From an uncultured Gemmatimonadota bacterium (GTDB lineage Bacteria > Gemmatimonadota > Gemmatimonadetes > Gemmatimonadales > Gemmatimonadaceae), in contig CAIRYG010000011.1 of NCBI GenBank assembly GCA_903882745.1, forward strand, positions 558,001 through 622,000: DNA of 64,000 nt, in the 5' to 3' direction. Position numbers and translations under genes: made by a program. Each line of letters opens with the position of its first letter. The stretch's first letter is position 1. The notes under the pieces were generated by a model that did no database searches, had not been told where the DNA came from, and saw only the letters and a program-made list of their open reading frames with translations. Shown in pieces: positions 9,249 through 18,712 of the stretch.

Positions 9249-10044
9249 GCGCGGCCTCCTTCGACTTGGCACGCGAGCGGTAGCCGAGCGAGGAAACCTC
9301 GACGCCACGTTCACGCGCGATCTGCTCAACCGTCGTCAGGGCCTGAAGACCCTGCATCGCGGCAAGCACCATGTTATGCGGGTTGGTCGAACCCAGCGAT
9401 TTCGTGAGGATGTCACTGATGCCAACGCACTCCATCACGGCGCGCACAGCACCACCAGCGATCACACCGGCACCAGGAGCCGCCGGCTTCATCAGGACCT
9501 TACCGGCCCCGTGCGATCCAACAATCTCGTGCGGGATGGTCGAGCCCGTCATCGGGATCGACACCATATGACGACGGGCGGCGTCCACGGCCTTACGGAC
9601 CGCTTCCGACACTTCGTTCGCCTTACCCGTCGCGATCCCAACCTTGCCCTGCCCATCGCCCACCGCGACAATCGCGTTGAACGAGAAGCGACGACCACCC
9701 TTCACCACCTTGGCCACGCGGTTGATCGCGATCACGTTCTCGACGAGATCCGACCCTTCCTCCCCGCGTCCGCCCGGTCCACCCGGGCCGCCACGATCGC
9801 CACGGCCACGGCCGCCTTCACCGCCACGTCCGCCGCCTGGGCCACCACGGCCTGCACCACCGCCCGGGCCGCCAGAACCACCACCCGGGCCACCACGCCC
9901 ACGCCCGCCGCCCGCGCCACCGCCAGGGCCACCAGGACCGCCGCGACCGCGCGGAGGACCGTTGCGGTTCGCGCCACTGCGGGCGCTGCCACCCATACGC
10001 GGGGCCGGAGCCGCCGCCGGAGTCGTCTCTTCGTTATCTGCCAT
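9241..10044 (-). CDS. rpsE: 30S ribosomal protein S5 with an RGG/GGP-rich N-terminal extension
   Basis: S5 helps shape the mRNA entry and decoding region of the 30S subunit. The conserved part starts near residue 98 ([20 protein letters not shown]) and runs through [13 protein letters not shown] and GSTNPHNMV to the end. Ahead of it lies a low-complexity segment of about 97 residues, almost entirely Gly, Arg and Pro (roughly 31-95), bringing the total to 267 against about 165 in typical S5. It resembles RGG-box RNA-binding tails. It starts directly after the rplR stop (0-bp gap). Confidence 0.95.
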   Translation of the reverse strand: MADNEETTPAAAPAPRMGGSARSGANRNGPPRGRGGPGGPGGGAGGGRGRGGPGGGSGGPGGGAGRGGPGGGRGGEGGRGRGDRGGPGGPGGRGEEGSDLVENVIAINRVAKVVKGGRRFSFNAIVAVGDGQGKVGIATGKANEVSEAVRKAVDAARRHMVSIPMTGSTIPHEIVGSHGAGKVLMKPAAPGAGVIAGGAVRAVMECVGISDILTKSLGSTNPHNMVLAAMQGLQALTTVEQIARERGVEVSSLGYRSRAKSKEAAHA

Positions 10045-10401
10045 TTAGAACTCCAGCCCGCCTTCGCGGGCACCGTCGGCCACCGCCTTCACGCGGCCGT
10101 GATACTGGTAGCCAGCACGGTCGAACACGACCTTGCTGATGCCGGCGGCCTTCGCCTTCTCGGCGATGCGCTTCCCGACTTCGACCGACTTCTCGGTCTT
10201 CTTCCCGGTCAATCCCGAATCGGTGACCGTCACAATCGTGCGCTGCACAACGTCGTTCACCAACTGGGCGTAGATGTGCTTGTCCGAGCGGAATACGACC
10301 AACCGCGGACGCTCTTCCGTGCCCTTCACCTTGGCGCGCACACGAATGTGACGACGCGTGCGAAGATTGGCACGACCCTTGGGTACTCTTTTCCCTGGCA
10401 T
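10045..10401 (-). CDS. rplR: 50S ribosomal protein L18
   Basis: Binds 5S rRNA and joins it to the central protuberance with L5. 118 residues, normal length. [16 protein letters not shown] and the C-terminal [26 protein letters not shown] are characteristic. Its ATG overlaps the last base of the rplF stop (TAATG), indicating coupled translation. Confidence 0.97.
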   Translation of the reverse strand: MPGKRVPKGRANLRTRRHIRVRAKVKGTEERPRLVVFRSDKHIYAQLVNDVVQRTIVTVTDSGLTGKKTEKSVEVGKRIAEKAKAAGISKVVFDRAGYQYHGRVKAVADGAREGGLEF

Positions 10402-10940
10402 TACTTGCCTCCTGCCTTACCGGCCTTACGCCGGATGACTTCGCCAGCGTACTTGACGCCCTTGCCCTTGTAGGGCTCCGGCTTGCGCAACGACCGGATC
10501 TCGGCCGCCACCTGCCCCACGATCTCCTTGTCCGCGCCCGACACAAACACATTCGTCGGCTGCGGCGCCGTCAGCGAAATCCCCTTCGGGGCCTTCACTT
10601 CAATCGTGTGCGAATACCCCAGCGACATGAGCAGCCCGTAGGGCTTCACTTCCGCCTTGTATCCCACGCCCGAAATCTCGAGCTGCTTCACAAAGCCCTT
10701 CGTCACACCCTCGACCATGTTGGCCACGAGCGTACGCGACAACCCGTGCAACGACTTGTGCACCGGCTCGTCCGACGGACGCGTCACCGTGCACACGGTC
10801 CCTTCAATCGTCACACCAATCTGCGAATTCAACACCCGATGGAGCTCACCCTTGGGACCCTTCACCGTCACGGCAGAACCCTTCACCGTGATGGTTACGC
10901 CCGCGGGGATCTCGATTGGCAACTTTCCGATACGCGACAT
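10401..10940 (-). CDS. rplF: 50S ribosomal protein L6
   Basis: Large-subunit protein near the factor-binding (GTPase-associated) site. 179 residues. The start [14 protein letters not shown] and the C-terminal [24 protein letters not shown] are textbook L6. Located between rpsH (12-bp gap) and rplR (1-bp overlap). Confidence 0.97.
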   Translation of the reverse strand: MSRIGKLPIEIPAGVTITVKGSAVTVKGPKGELHRVLNSQIGVTIEGTVCTVTRPSDEPVHKSLHGLSRTLVANMVEGVTKGFVKQLEISGVGYKAEVKPYGLLMSLGYSHTIEVKAPKGISLTAPQPTNVFVSGADKEIVGQVAAEIRSLRKPEPYKGKGVKYAGEVIRRKAGKAGGK

Positions 10941-10952
10941 GTCTGAGTCTCC

Positions 10953-11354
10953 TTACCAGACGAGGGCAAGAAGCTCACCACCGGTCCGCTGCGCACGCGC
11001 CTGACGGTCGGTCAACAGCCCCTTCGAGGTGCTGAGAATCGCCACGCCAAGACCATTGCGCACACGCGGAATCTCCGTCGCGCCCACGTACGTGCGAAGC
11101 CCAGGGCTCGACACGCGCTTCAGCTCGCGGATCACCGACTGCCCGCCATGCGCGTACTTCAACACCACGCGCAGCACCGGACGTCCTTCTTCCGTTTCGA
11201 CAGTCTTATAATCGGTGATGAAGTGATTCTCCTTCAACAACCGAGCGATCTCCAGCTTCAGCTTCGAGGCCGGGATGTCCACGCGACGGTGCTTCGACCC
11301 GCAAGCGTTGCGGATCCGCGTGAGCATATCGGCCACAGGATCGGTCATGCTCAT
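10953..11354 (-). CDS. rpsH: 30S ribosomal protein S8
   Basis: Primary 16S rRNA-binding protein of the 30S central domain, and a translational autoregulator of the spc operon in some bacteria. 133 residues; TDPVADMLTRIRNA at the start and GLGVAILSTSKGLLTDRQAR near the end identify it. The ATG at 11354 is favoured over the one two codons later because AAGGA lies eight bases upstream. The 85-bp spacer to rpsN is unusually long for this operon and contains the 12-bp palindrome GTTGGTACCAAC. Confidence 0.96.
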   Translation of the reverse strand: MSMTDPVADMLTRIRNACGSKHRRVDIPASKLKLEIARLLKENHFITDYKTVETEEGRPVLRVVLKYAHGGQSVIRELKRVSSPGLRTYVGATEIPRVRNGLGVAILSTSKGLLTDRQARAQRTGGELLALVW

Positions 11355-11439
11355 GATGTATGTCCTTGTCTCCTGTGGTTTCCAGTCGTTGCCGACCAGA
11401 CCTGCAGGAAGTGAATGGTTGGTACCAACGGCCCTACAG

Positions 11440-11745
11440 TTACCAGCTCGCCTTGCGCACGCCGGGGATCAGGCCGTTCAGCGCCATATCCCGGAATGCC
11501 ATACGCGACAAGCCGAACATCGCAACATAGCCTCGCGCACGGCCGGTCATCGAGCACCGGTTCCGAATGCGCTCGCGAGCCGAGTTGCGCGGCAGCTTCT
11601 GCAGCTTAACCTGCGCTGCCGCCTTCTCTTCGTCCGTCGACTTCGGATTCTGCATGATCGCCTTCGCCGCCGCGCGCTTCACGGCGTACTGGGCGGTCAT
11701 CTTCTTCCGGCGGTCGTTCTTCTCCGTGCTGCTCTTCTTTGCCAT
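11440..11745 (-). CDS. rpsN: 30S ribosomal protein S14, long zinc-independent form
   Basis: Helps assemble the 30S head. 101 residues; C-terminal RNRCSMTGRARGYVAMFGLSR and GLIPGVRKASW are the family signature. It has a single cysteine and no CxxC pairs, so it is the long, zinc-free type rather than the 61-residue zinc-ribbon type. Located between rplE (11-bp gap) and rpsH. Confidence 0.96.
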   Translation of the reverse strand: MAKKSSTEKNDRRKKMTAQYAVKRAAAKAIMQNPKSTDEEKAAAQVKLQKLPRNSARERIRNRCSMTGRARGYVAMFGLSRMAFRDMALNGLIPGVRKASW

Positions 11746-11756
11746 GGTCGGATCCC

Positions 11757-12425
11757 TTAGTGATGAACGACGATCGGCTTATCGTCGCCGCGGAACGGCA
11801 TACCGAGTTCGCGCAGCAGCGCGAAGGCCTGGTCATCCTTGTTCGTCGTGGTCACGAACGTGATGTCCATCCCGTGGATCTGCTCAACTTGATCGTAGTT
11901 GATCTCCGGGAAGATCATCTGTTCCTTGACGCCGAGGCTGTAGTTGCCACGGCCGTCAAAGGCACGCGTCGACAATCCGCGGAAATCGCGAATGCGGGGA
12001 ATCGCCGTCGTCACAAACCGGTCGAGAAACTCCCACATCCGATTGCCACGCAGCGTCACGCTCGCGCCAATCTCCTGGCCCTGACGCAACCCGTAGTTGG
12101 CGATCGACTTCTTCGCCTTCTTCCGCGTCGGGCGCTGACCGGCGATGATCGACAACTCCTCGACCACCGTGTCCAGCACCTTCGGCTGCTTGATCGCTTC
12201 GCCCATGCCCACGTTCAGCACGATCTTCTCGAGATTCGGAATCTGGTGCGGATTCGCGAGTCCGAACTGCTTCGAGAGGTTCGCACGAACGGTGTTCGTG
12301 TAGTAGTTGCGGAGGCGCGGTGCCGGTACCGGCAACTCGACGCCCGCATGCGCCTCACGCGGAGCCGGAGCCGCCGCCTGACGCTTGCTTCCGCCCTTCT
12401 TTGGGTCCTTTTCCTTGGTCGCCAT
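11757..12425 (-). CDS. rplE: 50S ribosomal protein L5 with an N-terminal extension
   Basis: Binds 5S rRNA and contacts the P-site tRNA. The core (IPNLEKIVLNVGMGEA, LRGNRMWEFLDRFVTTAIPRIRDFRGL, YSLGVKEQMIFPEI) is standard. The 222-residue protein is some 40 longer than typical because of a Lys/Ala/Pro-rich N-terminal stretch (about residues 1-38). The ATG at 12425 is the only start before rplX (18-bp gap). Confidence 0.96.
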   Translation of the reverse strand: MATKEKDPKKGGSKRQAAAPAPREAHAGVELPVPAPRLRNYYTNTVRANLSKQFGLANPHQIPNLEKIVLNVGMGEAIKQPKVLDTVVEELSIIAGQRPTRKKAKKSIANYGLRQGQEIGASVTLRGNRMWEFLDRFVTTAIPRIRDFRGLSTRAFDGRGNYSLGVKEQMIFPEINYDQVEQIHGMDITFVTTTNKDDQAFALLRELGMPFRGDDKPIVVHH

Positions 12426-12443
12426 CAGATATAAGTCCTCGGA

Positions 12444-12848
12444 TTAGCGCTTGGTGGGACGCGGGAACGCGTCACCAGACTTCACGCTGATCCGCTCCTT
12501 CGTGCCGTCGGCGTCGATCCGCGCGCGGACGCGCGTGGGTGCACCCGACTTCGGGTCCTTCAACATCACGTTGGACGCATGCATTGGGGCGGGCATCTCG
12601 ATAATCCCCGACTGCTCCTCTGCCGTGCGCGCCTTGCGATGCTTCTTCACAATGTTGATCCCTTCAATCAGCACACGGCCCGTCTTCGGGTACACGCGGA
12701 TGATCTTCCCTTCCTTCCCCTTATCGTCGCCGCGGACCACCTTCACGGTGTCCCCCTTCGACACATGCATCACCTCGCGCTCCGCATTGATCTCGTGGCG
12801 CGTGCGGTTCCGCTTGCCTAGGGTCTTCTTATAAACATGCGTACGCAT
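12444..12848 (-). CDS. rplX: 50S ribosomal protein L24
   Basis: Assembly-initiator protein of the large subunit, with a KOW motif (SKGDTVKVVRGDDKGKEGKI, from about residue 30). 134 residues, about 26 more than usual at the N-terminus. The ATG at 12848 is preferred because GAGG lies nine bases upstream, overlapping the rplN stop. An internal ATG at 12770 would give the usual length, but its GAGGTG directly abuts it. Order rplN-rplX-rplE is standard. Confidence 0.94.
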   Translation of the reverse strand: MRTHVYKKTLGKRNRTRHEINAEREVMHVSKGDTVKVVRGDDKGKEGKIIRVYPKTGRVLIEGINIVKKHRKARTAEEQSGIIEMPAPMHASNVMLKDPKSGAPTRVRARIDADGTKERISVKSGDAFPRPTKR

Positions 12849-12849
12849 A

Positions 12850-13218
12850 CTAGATCACCTCGGGCGCAAGCGACACAATCTTCATGTAGCGCTTGTCGCG
12901 CAGTTCACGGGCCACCGGACCAAAGATACGTGTCGCACGCGGCTCGCCATTGTCATTGATGATGACCACAGCGTTCTCGTCGAAGCGAATGTAGCTCCCG
13001 TCCTTCCGTCGCGTCTCCTTCACCGTGCGCACCACGACGGCACGCGCGACGTCGGACTTCTTCACCGTGCCATTCGGCAGGGCGTTCTTGACCGCAACGA
13101 TCACGATATCCCCAAGTCCGGCATACCGCCGGCGGGTTCCACCAAGCACGCGGATCACCAGGGCCGTCTTCGCCCCTGAGTTGTCCGCCACTTTAACCAT
13201 CGACTCCTGCTGAATCAT
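12850..13218 (-). CDS. rplN: 50S ribosomal protein L14
   Basis: Large-subunit protein at the 30S-50S interface (bridge B8). 122 residues; it starts [17 protein letters not shown] and ends [19 protein letters not shown], an essentially canonical L14. One base separates its stop from the rplX start. Confidence 0.98.
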   Translation of the reverse strand: MIQQESMVKVADNSGAKTALVIRVLGGTRRRYAGLGDIVIVAVKNALPNGTVKKSDVARAVVVRTVKETRRKDGSYIRFDENAVVIINDNGEPRATRIFGPVARELRDKRYMKIVSLAPEVI

Positions 13219-13230
13219 TAGTCGTCTCCC

Positions 13231-13512
13231 TTAGCGCGCGCGTTCAACAATCTCGACCACGCGCCACCGCTTGTCCTTCGACAGCGGGCGGGTCTCCATG
13301 ATGCGCACGGTGTCGCCCGTCTTCGCCGAGTTTTCCTCGTCGTGCGCCTTCAGGCGCTTCGTCCGGGTGACCATCTTGCCGTACACGGGATGCGGAACGC
13401 GACGCTCGATCTGCACCACGATCGTCTTCGCCATCTTGTCGCTCACCACCAGCCCCGTCCGCGTCTTGCGCGCACCGCGCGCCGTCGTCGAGGCACTCTG
13501 CATATCAGCCAT
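13231..13512 (-). CDS. rpsQ: 30S ribosomal protein S17
   Basis: Primary 16S rRNA-binding protein of the 30S body. [29 protein letters not shown] is diagnostic. A GTG at 13518 overlaps the rpmC stop by 4 bp, but the ATG at 13512 (MADMQSAS) is placed nine bases after GGAGG and is preferred; the GTG is only three bases from it. The result is 93 residues with a short unstructured N-terminus. Confidence 0.95.
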   Translation of the reverse strand: MADMQSASTTARGARKTRTGLVVSDKMAKTIVVQIERRVPHPVYGKMVTRTKRLKAHDEENSAKTGDTVRIMETRPLSKDKRWRVVEIVERAR

Positions 13513-13514
13513 GG

Positions 13515-13742
13515 TCACTTACCTCCCGCCTTGCGCGCCGCAACGGCCGGCGCGGCCTGCTGCACGCGCAGCTCCGTCTTGAGCCGCGCGATGTCGCGGC
13601 GAATCCCCCGCAGGCGAAGCGGATCTTCCAGCGTCTGCGTCGCCCCACGGAACTTCAGGTTGAACCGCTCGCGTTCCAGCTCGGCGATACGGGTCACGAT
13701 CTCTGCGGTCGACAACTCGCGAATCTGCGATGCCTTCATCAT
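13515..13742 (-). CDS. rpmC: 50S ribosomal protein L29
   Basis: Small two-helix protein at the peptide exit of the 50S subunit, near the binding site of SRP and trigger factor. 75 residues; the core [13 protein letters not shown]...[32 protein letters not shown] is typical. A short Ala/Lys C-terminal tail is extra. It starts with ATGATG, overlapping the rplP stop. Confidence 0.95.
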   Translation of the reverse strand: MMKASQIRELSTAEIVTRIAELERERFNLKFRGATQTLEDPLRLRGIRRDIARLKTELRVQQAAPAVAARKAGGK

Positions 13743-14161
13743 TCGGTATGCGCCTCCTCGCGGGCCACGAACTTCGACTTGATGCCAAGCTTCGCCGAAG
13801 CGAGGCCCAGCGCCTTCTTTGCCAACTCACGCTCAACGCCTTCGATCTCGAACATCACACGACCAGGCCGCACCACCGCCACCCACAACTCTGGCGAGCC
13901 CTTGCCCTTACCCATTCGGGTCTCGGCCGGCTTCTTCGTGATCGGCTTGTCCGGGAAAATCCGGATCCACACCTTACCACCGCGCTTGATGTGACGCGTC
14001 AGCGCCACACGTGCGGCTTCGATCTGTCGGGCCGTCACCCAACCAGGCTCCAGCGCCTGCAGCCCAAAGTGCCCGAAGGACACCTCGGCGCCACGGGTCG
14101 CGATCCCGTTGGTACGCCCCTTGAACATCTTGCGGAACTTCACGCGCTTCGGTGCGAGCAT
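13739..14161 (-). CDS. rplP: 50S ribosomal protein L16
   Basis: Positions the A-site tRNA and is needed for peptidyl-transferase centre assembly. 140 residues; starts [16 protein letters not shown] and contains [27 protein letters not shown], both canonical. Overlaps rpmC by 4 bp; 15 bp after rpsC. Confidence 0.98.
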   Translation of the reverse strand: MLAPKRVKFRKMFKGRTNGIATRGAEVSFGHFGLQALEPGWVTARQIEAARVALTRHIKRGGKVWIRIFPDKPITKKPAETRMGKGKGSPELWVAVVRPGRVMFEIEGVERELAKKALGLASAKLGIKSKFVAREEAHTE

Positions 14162-14176
14162 TATTTGTCTCCTCCC

Positions 14177-14836
14177 TTACGCGTCCGACGAGTACGTCTT
14201 GCCACGACGGTCCTCGACGATCTCGCCCTTAAAGATCCAAATCTTGACGCCAATCGTGCCGAACGTCGTCTTCGCCGTGCTCGTGGCGTAGTCGATGTTC
14301 GCACGCAGCGTGTGCAGGGGCACTCGCCCCTCATGGTAACCCTCGACGCGCGCAATCTCGGCGCCGCCCAGACGACCACTGCACTTGACCTTGATGCCTT
14401 CTGCGCCCATACGCATCGCGCTCTGCACCGCACGCTTCATCGCGCGACGGAACGAAATACGCTGCGCCAGCTGCGCCGAGATGTTGTCGGCAACCAACTG
14501 CGCCTCGATTTCCGGACGCTTGATCTCCTCGACATTCACCCCAACTTCCTTGCCGGTCAGCTGCTGGAGCTCGTTCTTCAGCTCCTCCACCGCCTGACCC
14601 TTCTTCCCGATAACCACACCCGGACGACCGGTGTGAATCGTCACCACGACCTTGCCCGGCTTACGCTCAATCGTGATGTCGCTGATCGCGGCACCCGAGA
14701 GACGCGCCTTCAGATACTTGCGGAGGAGTTCGTCCTCCTGCAACAGCGCCGGAAAGTCCTTCTTGGCATACCACTTCGAACGCCACGTCTTCGAGACGCC
14801 GAGGCGAAAGCCGATCGGATTAGTCTTCTGTCCCAT
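14177..14836 (-). CDS. rpsC: 30S ribosomal protein S3
   Basis: Forms part of the mRNA entry tunnel and its helicase activity with S4 and S5. 219 residues; starts [14 protein letters not shown], has a KH RNA-binding domain ([13 protein letters not shown] about 85-97) and the C-terminal block [28 protein letters not shown]-like. The ATG overlaps the rplV stop by one base. Confidence 0.97.
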   Translation of the reverse strand: MGQKTNPIGFRLGVSKTWRSKWYAKKDFPALLQEDELLRKYLKARLSGAAISDITIERKPGKVVVTIHTGRPGVVIGKKGQAVEELKNELQQLTGKEVGVNVEEIKRPEIEAQLVADNISAQLAQRISFRRAMKRAVQSAMRMGAEGIKVKCSGRLGGAEIARVEGYHEGRVPLHTLRANIDYATSTAKTTFGTIGVKIWIFKGEIVEDRRGKTYSSDA

Positions 14837-15195
14837 TATCGCCCTTCCTTCTCGGACACGATGATGTCGATGTGGCTCGTGCGCTTGTGAATCGGGGTAG
14901 CACGTCCCATCGCCGCCGGGGTGAAGCGCTTGAGCTTCGGCCCCTCGTTCACAATGGCGTGCGTCAAATACAACGCGTCGACGTCGATCGAGGTGTTCGC
15001 GTTACGTGCCGCCTGTTCGGCGTTCGCAATCGCGCTCCGCAGCACCTTCTCGATCTGCTTCGCCGCATGCTTCTTGCTGAACTTCAGGAGAGCGAGCGCC
15101 TCATTGACGTTCATTCCCCGCACCTGATCAATCACCAGGCGCATCTTGTACGGCGACTGACGTGCCGTACGCTGGATCGCGCGTGCTCCGGCCAT
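14836..15195 (-). CDS. rplV: 50S ribosomal protein L22
   Basis: Lines the peptide exit tunnel; its beta-hairpin is a common site of macrolide resistance mutations. 119 residues; [18 protein letters not shown] and the hairpin tip region [23 protein letters not shown] are typical. Three bases after rpsS. Confidence 0.97.
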   Translation of the reverse strand: MAGARAIQRTARQSPYKMRLVIDQVRGMNVNEALALLKFSKKHAAKQIEKVLRSAIANAEQAARNANTSIDVDALYLTHAIVNEGPKLKRFTPAAMGRATPIHKRTSHIDIIVSEKEGR

Positions 15196-15198
15196 GGG

Positions 15199-15525
15199 TT
15201 ACTTGCCTCCCTTGCCGGCCGGCGCCTTCGCCGGCGCCGCAGACACGGACGGCTTCGCCGCCGCACCCGCTGCAGTGTGCCCGCGGAACAGACGCGTCGG
15301 CGAGAACTCGCCGAGCTTATGCCCGACCATGTTCTCCGTCACGTAGACCGGGATAAACTTGTTGCCGTTGTGCACCCCGAACGTGTGCCCGACAAAATCA
15401 GGCAACACCGTGCTGGCGCGCGACCAGGTCTTGATGACCTTCTTCTCACTGCGGGCGTTCATGCCCTGGACGCGCTTCATCAGGCTGTCCTGGACGAATG
15501 GGCCCTTCTTAATGCTTCTCGCCAT
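15199..15525 (-). CDS. rpsS: 30S ribosomal protein S19 with an Ala/Lys-rich C-terminal tail
   Basis: 30S head protein contacting S13 and the A-site finger. The core ([52 protein letters not shown]) ends near residue 82. A 25-residue Ala/Pro/Lys tail follows, for 108 residues in total against about 92 usually. Standard S10-operon position between rplB and rplV. Confidence 0.96.
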   Translation of the reverse strand: MARSIKKGPFVQDSLMKRVQGMNARSEKKVIKTWSRASTVLPDFVGHTFGVHNGNKFIPVYVTENMVGHKLGEFSPTRLFRGHTAAGAAAKPSVSAAPAKAPAGKGGK

Positions 15526-15540
15526 AGTATCGTATCCCGG

Positions 15541-16371
15541 TTACTGAGTCGCCTTGCCGCGCTTCCGTCCGCGCACGATCAGGCGCTCCGACGGCTTCTT
15601 CTTATTACGCGTCTTGACGCCTTCCTTCTTGCCCCACGGACTCACGACGTTACGACCGCCGCGTGTACGACCACCGTGCGGGTGATCCACGGGGTTCATG
15701 ACTTCGCCGCGAACCTTCGGGCGCTTGCCAGCCCAACGGCTCGCACCGGCCTTACCGGCCGACTTGAGCTCATGCTCCGCGTTGCCAACTTCGCCGATCG
15801 TGGCCAGGCAGGTGCCGTGCACCATACGCATTTCCGTCGAGGCCATGCGCAACGTCACGTAATCGCCTTCCTTCGCCACCACCTGCACACTCGTGCCGGC
15901 CGAACGCGCCATCTGCGCGCCCTTCTTCGGCGTAATCTCCACGCAATGCACCGCGGTACCGAGCGGGATCTCCTTCAGCGGCAGCGCGTTTCCGTTGCGC
16001 ACATCGGCGCCCGGACCCGACACCACCGTGTCGCCCTGCTTCAGTCCCTTGGGGTGAATGATGTAGCGCTTCTCCCCGTCGGTGTACTCGATCAGCGCGA
16101 TGCGAGCCGAACGGTTGGGATCATACTCGATCTCCTTGACCGTGCCGACCACACCAAACTTGTTGCGCTTGAAATCGATCACGCGATACATCTGCTTGTG
16201 TCCACCGCCGATGCGGCGCATCGCGATGTGGCCGTGATTGTCACGCCCGCCGCTCTTCGGCTTCGGCTCGACCAACGACTTCTCAGGCGTAGAACGCGTG
16301 ATAGTGTCGAAGTCCGAAACGGAGCGGAAGCGCGAGCTCTTGGTGACCGGCTTGAACTGGCGGATACCCAT
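15541..16371 (-). CDS. rplB: 50S ribosomal protein L2
   Basis: One of the most conserved 50S proteins, essential for subunit joining and peptidyl transfer. 276 residues. The C-terminal [22 protein letters not shown] contains the conserved functional histidine region. 5 bp after rplW and 15 bp before rpsS. Confidence 0.98.
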   Translation of the reverse strand: MGIRQFKPVTKSSRFRSVSDFDTITRSTPEKSLVEPKPKSGGRDNHGHIAMRRIGGGHKQMYRVIDFKRNKFGVVGTVKEIEYDPNRSARIALIEYTDGEKRYIIHPKGLKQGDTVVSGPGADVRNGNALPLKEIPLGTAVHCVEITPKKGAQMARSAGTSVQVVAKEGDYVTLRMASTEMRMVHGTCLATIGEVGNAEHELKSAGKAGASRWAGKRPKVRGEVMNPVDHPHGGRTRGGRNVVSPWGKKEGVKTRNKKKPSERLIVRGRKRGKATQ

Positions 16372-16376
16372 ATGCC

Positions 16377-16664
16377 TCAGCCCTCAAAGATCTCGATCGT
16401 GTCGCCAGCCTTCAGCGTCACGATGGCCTTCTTCCAGCGCGGCCGTAGGCCGGAGCGGGTTCCCACGCGCTTCAACTTGCCGCGCTGCTGGGAGGTCCAC
16501 ACACCCGTCACCTTGACACCGAACAGCGTCTCGATCGCCTGCTTGATCGCTTGCTTGTTCGCTTCCGGATGCACTTCGAAGGTGTACTCGCCACGATCCT
16601 GGTAAGCCGCCGAGCTCTTCTCGGTGACGATCGGGCGCACGATGGTACGGAGGAGCGTTGCCAT
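16377..16664 (-). CDS. rplW: 50S ribosomal protein L23
   Basis: Peptide-exit protein that docks trigger factor and SRP. 95 residues; [14 protein letters not shown] at the start and [22 protein letters not shown] in the middle are diagnostic. Three bases after rplD. Confidence 0.97.
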   Translation of the reverse strand: MATLLRTIVRPIVTEKSSAAYQDRGEYTFEVHPEANKQAIKQAIETLFGVKVTGVWTSQQRGKLKRVGTRSGLRPRWKKAIVTLKAGDTIEIFEG

Positions 16665-16667
16665 TGA

Positions 16668-17522
16668 TTACTTCCCCTTCTTCTTGGCCGCCGGCTTCGC
16701 GGCAGTCTTCTTGGGCGCCGCGGCCTTCTCGGCCTTCGGAGCAGCGGCCTTCTTCTTCGCGGCCGGTGCCTTCTCAGCCTTGTCGGCCTTCGGGGCAGCG
16801 GCCTTCTTCTTGGCAGGAGCCTTTGCAGCGGCCTCAGCCTTCGGTGCAGCCTTCCGGACCTTCACCTTCGCGACGTCCTTCTCCGCGATCGGCGCAAGCG
16901 CCTCTCCCAGAGCAGCCGACTCGACCAGCACCGTGTGCGACCACAAAATGTGGTACGTCGACACGTCGCTGTACGGCAGCACATGCACGTTCTGCAGGTT
17001 GCGGCCCGACAAAAACACGTTCGACTTCACGCCGTCAGTCAGCACGAGCACCTTCTTGCCCGTGAGCTCCAAACGCGCGAGCAGTTGCAACATCCGCGAC
17101 GTCTTCGGGCTCTCCCACTGGAACGCATCGATCACGTGCAGCGCGCCTTCACTGGCGCGCGCATTCAGCGCACTCTTACGAGCCAGCGCACGCACCTGGC
17201 GCGGCACGGTCTCGGTGTACTTGCGCGGACGCGGACCAAACACGGTACCACCGCCAACCCAGACCGGCGAACGCGTCGAGCCCGAGCGGGCGCGGCCAGT
17301 TCCCTTCTGCTTCCACGGCTTCTGGTTACCGCCGATCACTTCGCCACGCGTCTTCGTGCTGTGCGTGCCCTGGCGCTGATTGGCCAAGTACGCCTTCACG
17401 GCCTGGTGCATGACCGGCACGTTCACCGTGCCATCAAACACCGTGCCCGGAAGGGCCATACGGTCGCGCGGCGTTCCCTGTGCGGTGAACGCGGCAGCGT
17501 CAATGTTCATCGTGTCAGCCAT
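16668..17522 (-). CDS. rplD: 50S ribosomal protein L4 with a Lys/Ala-rich C-terminal tail
   Basis: Lines the exit tunnel and, in some bacteria, represses the S10 operon by binding its own leader. The core spans residues 1 to about 217 ([18 protein letters not shown] and [14 protein letters not shown] are diagnostic). After it come about 67 residues made almost wholly of Lys, Ala and Pro in repeats such as KKKAAAPKA, resembling a histone H1-type tail. Total 284 against about 205 usually. The low-complexity tail ends at the stop at 16668-16670, three bases before rplW. Confidence 0.96.
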   Translation of the reverse strand: MADTMNIDAAAFTAQGTPRDRMALPGTVFDGTVNVPVMHQAVKAYLANQRQGTHSTKTRGEVIGGNQKPWKQKGTGRARSGSTRSPVWVGGGTVFGPRPRKYTETVPRQVRALARKSALNARASEGALHVIDAFQWESPKTSRMLQLLARLELTGKKVLVLTDGVKSNVFLSGRNLQNVHVLPYSDVSTYHILWSHTVLVESAALGEALAPIAEKDVAKVKVRKAAPKAEAAAKAPAKKKAAAPKADKAEKAPAAKKKAAAPKAEKAAAPKKTAAKPAAKKKGK

Positions 17523-17525
17523 CGG

Positions 17526-18209
17526 TTAACCCTGCTTGCGGACGAGGACGATCCCATTCTTCGGACCGGCAACAGAACCGCGGATGTAGATCAGGTTGCG
17601 CTCCGCATCGATCTTCTCGACACGAAGGTGCGTCTGCGTGACGCGCTCGGCACCGTAATGGCCCGGCATCTTCTTGCCCTTGATAACGCGCGACGGATCC
17701 GTGCCGGCTCCGATCGAGCCAGGACGACGATGCTTCGTGTTACCGTGCGTGTTCGGGCCACCACCGAAGTTCCAGCGCTTCACGACGCCCTGGAAACCAC
17801 GGCCCTTCGAGGTGCCGGTCACCTTGACGGTGTCCCCTTCGGCGAAGACGCCGACGGTGATCACGTCACCGACCTTGTACGACGGCACTTCCGGGTTCTT
17901 CCCCGGCGCGTCGTCGAGACGGAACGAACGCAGAAATGCCGGCGCCGCCGACAAGCCGGCCTTGGCCGCATGTCCGAGCTCCGCCGCTGCGGCACGACTG
18001 CCCTTCGGATTGCGCTCACCCTTCTTAGAGTCGCGCGCCGTGCGCTGCGATTCAAAGCCGAGTTCGATGGAATCGAAGCCCGCCGCATCCTTCGTCATGA
18101 CCTTCGTGACGGGATTCGGGGCGGCCTCCACCACCGTGCACGGGATCTGCTGCCCCGCCTGATTAAAGATCTGGGTCATCCCCAGCTTTCTTCCGATAAT
18201 GCCGATCAT
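17526..18209 (-). CDS. rplC: 50S ribosomal protein L3
   Basis: Assembly-initiating 50S protein reaching the peptidyl-transferase centre. 227 residues; IGIIGRKLGMTQIF at the start and GRGFQGVVKRWNFGGGPNTHG with RRPGSIGAGTDPSRVIKGKKMPGHYG further on are canonical. Three bases before rplD; a 128-bp spacer separates it from rpsJ. Confidence 0.98.
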   Translation of the reverse strand: MIGIIGRKLGMTQIFNQAGQQIPCTVVEAAPNPVTKVMTKDAAGFDSIELGFESQRTARDSKKGERNPKGSRAAAAELGHAAKAGLSAAPAFLRSFRLDDAPGKNPEVPSYKVGDVITVGVFAEGDTVKVTGTSKGRGFQGVVKRWNFGGGPNTHGNTKHRRPGSIGAGTDPSRVIKGKKMPGHYGAERVTQTHLRVEKIDAERNLIYIRGSVAGPKNGIVLVRKQG

Positions 18210-18337
18210 TGTTTCCTCGTGGCGTAGTCACGGCCCGGCGCGCACGCCGGATTGCTGCCGTTGGACTGTGGCGTGCCGCGCGACCGATGCGGGGGAGAGT
18301 CCCCGGATGCATTCGCGCGCGGTACGTCTGCTAAGTA
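18210..18337 (-). other. 128-bp rpsJ-rplC spacer
   Basis: No open reading frame. This is the longest gap inside the S10-spc block and is GC-rich with several short inverted repeats (for example CCGGGGACTCTCCCCCG on the minus strand). It could be an internal leader or processing site, but no promoter or known r-protein leader is recognisable. Confidence 0.35.
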
Positions 18338-18646
18338 CTACTGAACCTTGATTTCGACGTCCACACCGGCCGGGAGATCGAGCTTCGTCAGCGCGTCCAC
18401 CGTCTGGGCACGGGAATCGAGAATATCGATCACCCGCTTGTGCGTCTTCAACTCGAACTGCTCACGCGACTTCTTGTCGACGTGCGGGGACCGCAACACG
18501 GTCCAACGCTGCGTCTTCGTCGGGAGCGGAATCGGCCCCGACACCTGCGCCCCGGTCTTCTCAGCCGTGCGCACAATGTCACCAGCGGCCTGATCGATCA
18601 CCGCGTGGTCAAACGCCTTCAAACGGATACGGATTCTGCCAGCCAT
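18338..18646 (-). CDS. rpsJ: 30S ribosomal protein S10 (NusE)
   Basis: 30S head protein and, as NusE, partner of NusB/NusG in antitermination. 102 residues; [21 protein letters not shown] and [32 protein letters not shown] are signature. It lies 66 bp after tuf, joining the str-type and S10-type gene sets as in many non-enteric bacteria. Confidence 0.98.
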   Translation of the reverse strand: MAGRIRIRLKAFDHAVIDQAAGDIVRTAEKTGAQVSGPIPLPTKTQRWTVLRSPHVDKKSREQFELKTHKRVIDILDSRAQTVDALTKLDLPAGVDVEIKVQ

Positions 18647-18670
18647 GTTACTCTCAGTGAAGAGACCCGC

Positions 18671-18697
18671 CCGGCGCCGCCGATGCGACGGCGCCGG
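18671..18697 (-). terminator. Hairpin between tuf and rpsJ (attenuator or processing site)
   Basis: A perfect 9-bp inverted repeat CCGGCGCCG/CGGCGCCGG with a 9-base loop and no T-run, so it is not a clear terminator. It may tune expression between tuf and the S10 genes. Confidence 0.4.
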
Positions 18698-18712
18698 TAG
18701 GTCCGGTTCTGC

